Below are positions 18,362 through 25,204 of a DNA stretch of 64,000 bases, one piece after another. The stretch spans positions 124,001 to 188,000 of the forward strand of contig JAFTQG010000049.1 of assembly GCA_017462915.1 (NCBI GenBank), written 5' to 3'. Position numbers and translations under genes: made by a program. The notes below the pieces were generated by a model that had not been told where the DNA came from, searched no databases, and was given only the letters and a program-made list of their open reading frames with translations. Source of the DNA: Prevotella sp. (GTDB taxonomy: Bacteria; Bacteroidota; Bacteroidia; Bacteroidales; Bacteroidaceae). The first letter of the stretch is position 1. Every line of letters starts with the position of its first letter.

Positions 18362-19057
18362 ATGAGCAACATCATAAACTGCATAGCCATAGACGATGAA
18401 CCGCTGGCACTGGAGGTAATCAGCAAATTCTGCGCACGCATGGACGGCTTTGCGCTAAAGACTTATTCAGACCCGGAGGAAGGGCTCGCCGCCATACTTG
18501 CCGAAAAACCGGACATCGTATTCCTCGACATAGAGATGGAGACCGTCACAGGTCTCACCATCGCACGCCAGCTGCCTAACGACATCTGCATCATCTTCAC
18601 GACAGCCTACCTCAACTACGCCCTCGAAGGATTCAATCTTGATGCTGTAGACTATCTTCATAAGCCGTTCGCCTTCAGCCGTTTCCAGGCCGCATGTGCC
18701 AAGGCCTTACGCAGGATAGAGTTCAATGTGAAGAATTCCGCAAGCCAGACCATCATCGTCAAGCAGGAATATAATAATGTAAGCATCGCGCTTGACGACA
18801 TCCTTTACATCGAAGCCATGGAGGGCTACTCCAGAATACATAGGGTCAAGGACAAGCCTGTACTCTCAAGAGGCGTGCTCAAGTCCTTCGGAGACAGGCT
18901 CTCCCCTACCGAGTTCATCAGGACACACCGCTCGTATATCGTGGCAGCAAGCAAGGTGAAGAACTTCAACAAGCACACACTGACACTCGTGAACGGGACC
19001 GTATTGCCTATCGGCAGACAGTATTCCGAGAAGGTCGTGCAGCTTCTGGGGCAATGA
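18362..19057 (+). CDS. LytTR-family response regulator
   Basis: A 231-residue regulator with an N-terminal receiver domain (acidic pair DDE at 11-13, phospho-acceptor Asp56 in DIVFLDIEM, Lys in LHKPF) and a C-terminal LytTR DNA-binding domain from about residue 125. LytTR motifs are YIEAMEGYSRIH, FIRTHRSYIVAASKV and LPIGRQY. It forms a two-component pair with the kinase just upstream. Targets cannot be named; the divergent lipoprotein gene is a plausible one because of its position. Confidence 0.92.
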   Translation: MSNIINCIAIDDEPLALEVISKFCARMDGFALKTYSDPEEGLAAILAEKPDIVFLDIEMETVTGLTIARQLPNDICIIFTTAYLNYALEGFNLDAVDYLHKPFAFSRFQAACAKALRRIEFNVKNSASQTIIVKQEYNNVSIALDDILYIEAMEGYSRIHRVKDKPVLSRGVLKSFGDRLSPTEFIRTHRSYIVAASKVKNFNKHTLTLVNGTVLPIGRQYSEKVVQLLGQ

Positions 19058-19211
19058 CATGCCGCATAGCCTTCATACCGGCAAAACCACAGGCTGACAG
19101 CATAGGCAGCAAGCGGGCATCTCCTATGGACACACGTCACCAACACGCCTAAAATTACAGGAAAAAACCTCTGCAAAAATATTTTTATTTGTTCAAAAAA
19201 ACACAAAAACA

Positions 19212-19243
19212 ATTGTAGGTTATAGATTTTCTTCGTACATTTG
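19212..19243 (+). promoter_or_regulatory. Promoter of the rubrerythrin gene
   Basis: An ATTGT box (19212-19216), 19 nt, TACATTTG (19236-19243), about 115 bases before the start codon. The long leader may carry regulation. Confidence 0.55.
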
Positions 19244-19356
19244 CTCCCGAGATTTTCAACCAAGGTTGCCGACCATATCGATAATCGGAGACAAGAATTT
19301 CCGTCAATACCGATTGTCGACAAGCTTGACAAGTTTAACCTTTCAAAAAAATCATT

Positions 19357-19935
19357 ATGGAGAAAAGTATTAAAGGGACTCAGACAGAGAAGAATCTGAT
19401 GCAGTCATTTGCAGGAGAGTGCCAGGCAAGAATGCGTTATACATATTTTGCCTCAAAAGCCAAGAAGGAAGGTTTTGAACAGATTGCTGCCATTTTCGAG
19501 GAGACAGCCAATCAGGAGAAGGAACATGCAGAGCGCATGTTCAAGTATCTTGAGGGAGGCGAGTGTGAGGTAAAGGCCTCTTTCCCGGCAGGAGTAATCG
19601 GGACAACCGTTGAGAATCTTCACGCAGCAGCAAAAGGCGAGCACGAGGAGGCTGAGGTTGACTATCCTAAATTCGCCCAGATCGCCCAGGAAGAGGGATT
19701 TGACGACATCGCGAAGATGTACCGCAACATCGCCGTTGCCGAGCGCGGACATGAGAACCGCTACAGCAAACTCCTGAAGAACCTCGAGGAGGGCACGATA
19801 TTCAAGAAGGACGGCAAGGTCTACTGGCAGTGCCGCAACTGCGGATACATCGTAGAGGCGAGCGCCGCTCCTCTGGAGTGCCCTGCATGTCTGCACGCAC
19901 AGGCATACTTTGAAGTCATGAAGGACAACTATTGA
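19357..19935 (+). CDS. rbr: Rubrerythrin
   Basis: A 192-residue non-haem iron protein that reduces hydrogen peroxide in anaerobes. The N-terminal four-helix ferritin-like domain carries the diiron ligands (FAGECQARMRYTYF, ETANQEKEHAERMF, IAVAERGHENRYSKLL). A C-terminal rubredoxin-like zinc or iron site has two CxxC pairs (CRNCGYIVE and CPACLHAQ). It lies next to sodB, making an oxidative-stress pair. The genes are 124 bp apart, without a terminator that I can see between them. Confidence 0.96.
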   Translation: MEKSIKGTQTEKNLMQSFAGECQARMRYTYFASKAKKEGFEQIAAIFEETANQEKEHAERMFKYLEGGECEVKASFPAGVIGTTVENLHAAAKGEHEEAEVDYPKFAQIAQEEGFDDIAKMYRNIAVAERGHENRYSKLLKNLEEGTIFKKDGKVYWQCRNCGYIVEASAAPLECPACLHAQAYFEVMKDNY

Positions 19936-20059
19936 CAAAGGGTTCTTGACAGTCCGTCGCCAGCCGTTCCGGCAATATACACTGTCAGGACAGTGGCGAA
20001 TGGAGACTGCAACATACCACAATCTTAACACTTTTTACTGACTTAATCAGCTTGCAATT

Positions 20060-20653
20060 ATGAACAACACAAATTTTACAATGCCAGAACTTGGCTATCC
20101 AGCTGACGCACTTGCGCCGATTATCAGCACAGAGACCATAAACCTGCATTACGGCAAGCACCTACAGACATACGTCGACAACCTCAACAGGCTTGTGACA
20201 GGAAGTGAATTCGAGGGAAAATCCCTTGAGGAGATTGCGGCAAAAGCCACAGGACCACTCGGCAACAACGCCGGACAGGTGGTCAACCATACATTGTACT
20301 TCAAGCAGCTGTCACCCGACGGCAAGAATACCAGCCCGTCTGCCTCTCTGAAAGCAAAGATTGACAGCGCTTTCGGCAGTATGGAAGGCCTGCGCGAGAA
20401 GCTCAGCGAGGCAGCGACAGGTCTTTTCGGCTCAGGCTGGGCATGGCTTGCAATGGACGAAAACGGCAACCTTTCCATCCATCAGATGCAGAATGCCGAC
20501 AACCCTCTGCGTCACGGACTGAAACCGTTGCTGACCATCGACGTCTGGGAGCACGCATACTACCTTGACTACCAGAACAGAAGGGCGGATCATGTGAAGG
20601 CCATCTGGGACATCATCGACTGGGATGTTGTCTCCGCCCTGGCAGAGAAGTGA
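20060..20653 (+). CDS. sodB: Iron/manganese superoxide dismutase
   Basis: A 197-residue Fe/Mn-type SOD. Metal ligands are visible: His30 in LHYGKHLQTYV, the His of VNHTLYF, and Asp and His of DVWEHAYYLDYQNRR. The FGSGWAWLAMD segment is standard for the family. It converts superoxide to peroxide, which rubrerythrin can then remove. A strong terminator closes the unit downstream. Confidence 0.96.
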   Translation: MNNTNFTMPELGYPADALAPIISTETINLHYGKHLQTYVDNLNRLVTGSEFEGKSLEEIAAKATGPLGNNAGQVVNHTLYFKQLSPDGKNTSPSASLKAKIDSAFGSMEGLREKLSEAATGLFGSGWAWLAMDENGNLSIHQMQNADNPLRHGLKPLLTIDVWEHAYYLDYQNRRADHVKAIWDIIDWDVVSALAEK

Positions 20654-20724
20654 CAGCATGTCGGGCACGAACATAGCCTGACGGATGGAAAATAACCGCA
20701 CAGCATCATGCTGCATATAAAAGG

Positions 20725-20774
20725 ACATGTGGTGACACAGCCCGAGAATACAGGCATGTCACCACATGTTTTTT
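20725..20774 (+). terminator. Terminator after sodB
   Basis: A 13-bp perfect stem (ACATGTGGTGACA with TGTCACCACATGT) followed directly by a run of T. Confidence 0.85.
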
Positions 20775-20783
20775 GGCTTTAAA

Positions 20784-20976
20784 CCCAAATCAGCCATTAG
20801 ATTTCACATCGTTTCGTTTTTATCTCCGTTGTATTGCGACCATTTCGGCGAAGGCATAGCGGGCTATGTCGAGACGGAACGGGAAGCAAGACAGCGAAGA
20901 GAAAGGCGAAACGGAGGAAAAGACCGTATAATAATAACAGAACATCACCGTATATCGGTCTAATGACCGATTTGGG
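20784..20976. mobile_element. 193-bp MITE-like element, copy 1
   Basis: A 193-bp sequence is bounded by terminal inverted repeats CCCAAATCrGyCATTAGA / TCTAATGACCGATTTGGG. The left end of this copy differs from the perfect repeat by two bases. A second copy of identical length lies at 61564-61756, and I count about 14 differences between them (about 93% identity). No transposase is encoded. The interior holds a small CATAGC/GCTATG hairpin and a purine-rich stretch. A short open frame through it is not credible as a gene. Confidence 0.8.
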
Positions 20977-21069
20977 TTAACCGAGAATATCCTCACGCAA
21001 TGCACAGCATACCGTCATCTATAAGCGATCTACAGGTACACGGCACACGGCACGGCATGACACCCTCCC

Positions 21070-21621
21070 TTATATCTCCTCCAGCTCTCCCGTCTCAGAA
21101 TCGATGATGAAGCCACGCACCACGATGTCCTGCGGCACCAGCGGGTGTGTCCTTATCGTCTCGACAGTGCGGCGCACAGACTCCGGCGTGTCCTTGAATC
21201 CCTCAAGCCATGCGTCAAGGTCTATGCCACACTTGCGGATAGTATCAAGAGTCTTGTCTGTCACGCCACGGGCAATCATCGCCTCATGGAAATGCTCATA
21301 ACTCATGTGACATGCGCCGCAATGGGTATGCGCCACGACCATTATCTCCTCCACTCCGAGCTCGTATATGGCAACAATGATGCTGCGCATGGCTGAGTCG
21401 AAGGCGGAAATGACTAAGCCACCGGCATTCTTTATGATTTTCGCATCGCCGTTCTTCAGTCCCAATGCCGCAGGCAACAGTTCCGTGAGGCGTGTGTCCA
21501 TACAACTGAGCACGGCAAGCCTCTTGTCTGGATACTTGTCCGTCACATACTGCTCATACCTCTTGTCAGCAACAAACATCTTGTTGTACTCGATAATCCG
21601 GTCTATCATTGCTATATTCAT
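21070..21621 (-). CDS. Beta-class carbonic anhydrase
   Basis: A 183-residue zinc enzyme that interconverts CO2 and bicarbonate. Zinc ligands are Cys40 in LSCMDTRLTELLP, and His98 and Cys101 in AHTHCGACHMS. Asp42 and Arg44 form the usual dyad. The compact length with IIKNAGGLVISAFDSAMRS matches a common bacterial subgroup. It may serve bicarbonate-dependent carboxylation or pH homeostasis in a capnophilic anaerobe. It is a single gene with its own promoter. Confidence 0.93.
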   Translation of the reverse strand: MNIAMIDRIIEYNKMFVADKRYEQYVTDKYPDKRLAVLSCMDTRLTELLPAALGLKNGDAKIIKNAGGLVISAFDSAMRSIIVAIYELGVEEIMVVAHTHCGACHMSYEHFHEAMIARGVTDKTLDTIRKCGIDLDAWLEGFKDTPESVRRTVETIRTHPLVPQDIVVRGFIIDSETGELEEI

Positions 21622-21672
21622 TTTTAGGTGTCCATTTTTCCGGTAATGATTTCCGGCTTACATAATCCATTG

Positions 21673-21704
21673 CAAAAGTACATAATCTCAGCGACAGCAC
21701 CAAA
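21673..21704 (-). promoter_or_regulatory. Promoter of the carbonic anhydrase gene
   Basis: Minus strand: TTTGG (21704-21700), 19 nt, TACTTTTG (21680-21673). Consensus boxes with consensus spacing. Confidence 0.75.
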
Positions 21705-21940
21705 TTATTCCGGCATTTATCATCATTTCAATCCCATTTATTGACTTGCCACCCATCCAGATTACAGCCTAATGTATAGTCATCTGCCTGCATGTCCTTA
21801 AATAATACAAAAACAAAAGGTGTGAAAGCGTATATATGTCAAGAATGGGGAGAGATTATGCAACTGAAGCCACCGCTATGTTAAAAAATGTTCCTGTGTC
21901 CGCGCACAATTTTTGCACAATGAAAAACGTTGCCCAAATA

Positions 21941-21972
21941 CTTGCAACTCTCCTGAAAAGTCCTTATCTTTG
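21941..21972 (+). promoter_or_regulatory. Promoter of a short non-coding unit
   Basis: CTTGC (21941-21945), 19 nt, TATCTTTG (21965-21972). A hairpin with a T-run follows less than 100 bases downstream, with no gene between. Confidence 0.6.
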
Positions 21973-21978
21973 CATCCG

Positions 21979-22068
21979 TTATCCTGAAAACAATCTTTTT
22001 ACCTTAAAAAAAAGACTAATACCTATTGAAGCTAAGAGCGGTTGCCTGTGAAGGTCATCGCTTTTTTT
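21979..22068 (+). ncRNA. Candidate small RNA of about 90 nt
   Basis: The unit runs from the promoter at 21941-21972 to a terminator hairpin at 22037-22062 (AGCGGTTGCC/GGTCATCGCT with a TGTGAA loop, two mismatches) followed by seven T. No reading frame of note fits. The remainder of 21622-22252 shows nothing else that I can support. Confidence 0.45.
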
Positions 22069-22187
22069 GTATGCAGAAGCCACGATATTGATGTCCGCAA
22101 GCTGCGACACACTGTAAACAGAACATCTGTACCCCACCGAAAGACACATCTTCCTGTACATGAAGGCCATCTGGTCCATATACATAT

Positions 22188-22228
22188 CACGCCTGCAAGT
22201 CTCCGTCACGGAAAACCTTGCAGGCGTG
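22188..22228. repeat. 12-bp perfect inverted repeat
   Basis: CACGCCTGCAAG and CTTGCAGGCGTG are separated by 17 bases, 25 bases beyond the stop of the small zinc-ribbon gene. It could be a 3'-end hairpin of that gene, but it has no T-tract. Confidence 0.55.
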
Positions 22229-22252
22229 AGGCTTCATGCTACAGGGCAAACG

Positions 22253-22447
22253 TCATTCCATCTGCTTCCACAGCACAGTATATCTCATCCTGTCCAGCCA
22301 GGATGTTATCTTCGGACAAGTATGCATACTGCCGCATTTCTTGCACTTCACAGGCGTGACAAGGCTGGTGTCTTTCCAGACAAGGCCTATTTCCTCAAAC
22401 TGATGGCCGCAGTCATCACATAAAAATGTAACATAACCTTTCAACAT
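22253..22447 (-). CDS. Small zinc-ribbon-like protein
   Basis: A 64-residue protein with two CxxC pairs (FLCDDCGHQF at the start and VKCKKCGSMHT in the middle), spaced as in a zinc ribbon. It has no signal peptide. A plausible promoter box TATCTTTG (minus strand, about 22520-22513) lies about 65 bases upstream. The Cys arrangement and promoter make a real gene likely. Function is unknown. The neighbours are other tiny minus-strand genes. Confidence 0.6.
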   Translation of the reverse strand: MLKGYVTFLCDDCGHQFEEIGLVWKDTSLVTPVKCKKCGSMHTCPKITSWLDRMRYTVLWKQME

Positions 22448-22644
22448 AATATTCCTGTTAGTTTATAAATTTTTAATTTTTCATCCCTCACATAAGCCTA
22501 TACATTGCAGCACAAAGATACTGCAATGATGCCGACATCGCAGACTATGTCTCTCTCCACAAAACGGATATGCTCCGCAAAAATACGGGTAACCACAACA
22601 CTCCCTGCCGTAAGGAGGCATGATCGTCCGACTTGTGTTGAGAG

Positions 22645-22685
22645 AAAAAGAGCCCAGAAGCCCTTAGACTTCCAAGGCTCCAATC
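22645..22685 (-). terminator. Terminator of a 40-codon transcription unit
   Basis: Minus-strand stem GAGCC..GGAAGTC / GGCTTC..GGCTC with a short loop, followed by TTTTTCTCTC. It closes the small unit that starts near 22856. Confidence 0.6.
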
Positions 22686-22713
22686 CTCTCTCCACATATC
22701 TTATATAATTACC

Positions 22714-22836
22714 TCATACATAAATCCACAAGTGGAACCCTCTGAAGCCAACAGCTCTGCAGATTGCCTTTACACGATTATTTCCAATCATCTCACATGC
22801 CAGAACCTCTGTTTCACGGAATTCAAGCGCCAGCAT
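22714..22836 (-). CDS. 40-residue small protein
   Basis: A 40-codon frame starts MLALEFRETEVLACEM and ends GFHLWIYV. It has its own promoter box TACCTTTG at 22856-22849 and a terminator at 22645-22685, so promoter, frame and terminator form a complete unit. It shows no membrane segment or known motif. The unit could instead be a small RNA. Apart from this unit, 22448-22988 contains nothing I can assign; a G-run lies at about 22890. Confidence 0.4.
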   Translation of the reverse strand: MLALEFRETEVLACEMIGNNRVKAICRAVGFRGFHLWIYV

Positions 22837-22988
22837 GATGTATTTATACAAAGGTAACGATATTATTGTAATTCAAGTCCTTTTTTTAGGGGGGGGGTAA
22901 CACTTATTAACAATACTCGCAGGATTTTATCCCTTTTTAAGGTTTTATTAGGGTATATCAAGCCGGAATCACATTAAAATAACATCCA

Positions 22989-23222
22989 TCACCCCATTTT
23001 TATGCAATCGAAATATGACCTGTTCATCTTACGTGGGTCTATCTCGATGCCATACTTGCTCATGAACAGGTGGGCAAGCGGCATCTGTTCACGACTCAAT
23101 CCGAGAGGCGGAGTGGTCGATACCGTACTTGTCTCGATGAACATACCCTTCTCAAGGCGTTGACTTCTGTCCTTACATGCGGCGTTGCCGCTGCTTTTCA
23201 CAATGATTTTCCAGTGTGCCAT
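22989..23222 (-). CDS. DUF6140-like small protein
   Basis: A 77-residue protein with RLEKGMFIETSTVS after a short beta-like start (MAHWKIIVKSSG), and a C-terminal HLFMSKYGIEIDP segment. This spacing matches the small Bacteroidetes family I remember as DUF6140, which has no known function. A promoter box ATACCTTTG lies at about 23272-23264. It stands alone. Confidence 0.6.
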   Translation of the reverse strand: MAHWKIIVKSSGNAACKDRSQRLEKGMFIETSTVSTTPPLGLSREQMPLAHLFMSKYGIEIDPRKMNRSYFDCIKMG

Positions 23223-23449
23223 AGTGATCGCTTGTTTTGTTTATATTTTAGGTTTCATGGCACAAAGGTATGACAGGGGTATGCCATTTTGAGGCAGAGG
23301 ATTGGAAAATCTGCACTTTTTTGTAAGAAAACATCAAAAAATCTGCATTTTTCTGCAAAACGAACTGTTTGAGAGCATGGAGACAAGCCTCATGGGTATA
23401 ACATGGCATGATGATGCATCACGGAGCTCTACCTATAGCCATACACGAC

Positions 23450-23537
23450 AAAAGGTCACCTTCCGCATTGCGAAGGGTGACCTTTTACACGACAAACGGT
23501 GACCTTTTGAACAGCAAAAGGTCACCGTTTATTATGT
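23450..23537. repeat. 22-bp palindromic tetrad array, copy 2
   Basis: Cores lie at 23454, 23476, 23498 and 23520, an exact 22-bp pitch: GGTCACC, GGTGACC, GGTGACC, GGTCACC. The bases before the first unit (acacgac) repeat the tail of a unit, as if an outer unit has decayed. The surrounding stretch 23223-23820 holds no supported gene. Confidence 0.85.
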
Positions 23538-23821
23538 TATTTATTTTACTTTGATTTTCAACACCTTACAACAAACTCCGTCTTTATCGTAAGACCGAAG
23601 CAGAAAATAGACATCTGCGTGACTCTGAAAACTGACAAGTCTGAGGCAGAAGGCTATCCTGCACAGGCGCCCCCGTCATGTCTTTCCCTGAGATATGTCT
23701 TTGCACATCATCGTTCGCCCAACATGACAATGCGTATATTTATACAGGTACATTTGAGACGATACATAAATCCGTCAACAAAATCAAACGACACAGTAAA
23801 CAACCAAGCACGCCAACAAAC

Positions 23822-23885
23822 AAAAAAGCTCATGCGTGAGCCCTGTTCTACCACATTAAGGGCAGACAAGATTCACGCATGAGCT
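23822..23885 (-). terminator. Terminator of the P-loop/CYTH gene
   Basis: A 13-bp perfect outer stem (AGCTCATGCGTGA/TCACGCATGAGCT) and an inner GCCCT/AGGGC stem. On the minus strand it is followed by TTTTTTG. It lies about 80 bases beyond the stop. Confidence 0.8.
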
Positions 23886-23962
23886 GTATAAAGAGCACAC
23901 CGCACGGCATGGCGGTGCTGGATATAGACATGCAAAGACGGCACGGAAGACCGTATGCTGTA

Positions 23963-25066
23963 TTACCGTTTCAATGCAAGGTTGTAGTTATAGTATTTTG
24001 TATTGCCGGTAATATCCTCCACAACCCTAAGGAACGGAGGGAAATTGACCTCCTCATGGCAGGTCTTCTCCTTTGTCTCGAGAATCATGAGACCGGATTC
24101 GGGCGTGAGATAGGTGTCAAGTTCGAAATACTGTCCGCACCAGATGAAGCTGCGACGCTGTTTGCGTATCGTGACACGGTACGGGTCTGCCTGTTGCAGG
24201 AGTGACTCGTAGAGGCTGTTGCTGACTTGACGCTCGGTGACAATCTTCTCTTTCGGGGAAATCATCTTTGTCGTGGTATGGATGTTTATCGCCTGTCCAT
24301 CCTGCCGGCGGCGGCGCAGACGCACCTCATATCCCGGGTCGGCGACAAGGTATGTCTGGATAATCTCGCTCTCGATGCACTCCGGCATATCGCCGATTAT
24401 CTCCACAATATACTTGCGCTCCTCCTTTACAGGCAACGGAAGTTCCAGCACCTGGGAGATTTCCGTGAGCACACGGTTGAGTTTCAGGTCAAAGTCAGAA
24501 CTGTTGTCTATGACGCGGACATGCGGATGGGTAAACCATGCATCGAAGACTTTATGGTCAAGCATACGCGCTATCCGCAGTCCCTCCTCGTTGGCCTGCT
24601 CATAGCGGTTGGCATTAGTCTCTGTGGTATAGAACTCCTCGGCGCCGTCGGCTGCTGTGACAAGATGCAGTACAGCGTCGTAACGGTCACGCAGCTCGTC
24701 GGTGGTGTACCCTACCTTCTGCGCCAGTTCTTCCCACATCTCGCGTGGGATGTAGGTGGAGATGTCCATTGTGCCGCGGTCGCAGATTATCACGCAAGGC
24801 GTATAGGGCGCAACAGTCTCGGCCATCCGCTGCACACTGTCCTCAAGTGCGAGCTGCAACTGCAGGATGACAAGCTCGCCCTCGTAATAGAACTTTTTGT
24901 TGTCCGTAAGATAATTCCAGCCTGTCTGGGTTATCATCGTCGGGACTTCGGGGACTGTAAAGACCTTATATCCTAGATTTGAGAAATGTTCCCTGATTCT
25001 AACAAGAGCTGTTGTCTTGCCGGCGCAAGGACCACCGGTAAGCACTATTCGTTTTATATTATTCAT
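23963..25066 (-). CDS. P-loop kinase-like ATPase fused to a CYTH domain
   Basis: A 367-residue two-domain protein. The first half (1-185) is an AAA_28-type nucleotide kinase-like domain with the Walker A motif TGGPCAGKTTAL (residues 10-21) and CDRGTMD as the likely Walker B region. The second half (about 205-360) is a CYTH/triphosphate-tunnel domain: ERKYIVEIIGDMPE supplies the ExExK-like entry strand, and alternating charged strands such as YEVRLRRRR and YRVTIRKQRR line the tunnel. Such proteins probably act on nucleotides or polyphosphate, but no substrate is known to me. It has its own terminator. Its start at 25066 is well supported by the Walker A position. Confidence 0.8.
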   Translation of the reverse strand: MNNIKRIVLTGGPCAGKTTALVRIREHFSNLGYKVFTVPEVPTMITQTGWNYLTDNKKFYYEGELVILQLQLALEDSVQRMAETVAPYTPCVIICDRGTMDISTYIPREMWEELAQKVGYTTDELRDRYDAVLHLVTAADGAEEFYTTETNANRYEQANEEGLRIARMLDHKVFDAWFTHPHVRVIDNSSDFDLKLNRVLTEISQVLELPLPVKEERKYIVEIIGDMPECIESEIIQTYLVADPGYEVRLRRRRQDGQAINIHTTTKMISPKEKIVTERQVSNSLYESLLQQADPYRVTIRKQRRSFIWCGQYFELDTYLTPESGLMILETKEKTCHEEVNFPPFLRVVEDITGNTKYYNYNLALKR

Positions 25067-25204
25067 ATATTATATGTGAAATTGACGATATACTGGTAGA
25101 TTCGGAATGCTATTCTGCCGTTATGCACACTGTTTCCCGCAGGTCTGCGAGAATCCTGCTGCCCCATAATACATGGCAATAATTGCGAATGGCAACCTCT
25201 ACCA

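Noticed and set aside
20766-20963. A small reading frame within the first 193-bp element
   Set aside because: The element is defined by its termini and the frame has no homology that I recognise.
21979-22209. A 76-codon minus-strand frame
   Set aside because: It overlaps the small RNA unit and its promoter and shows no protein-like pattern.
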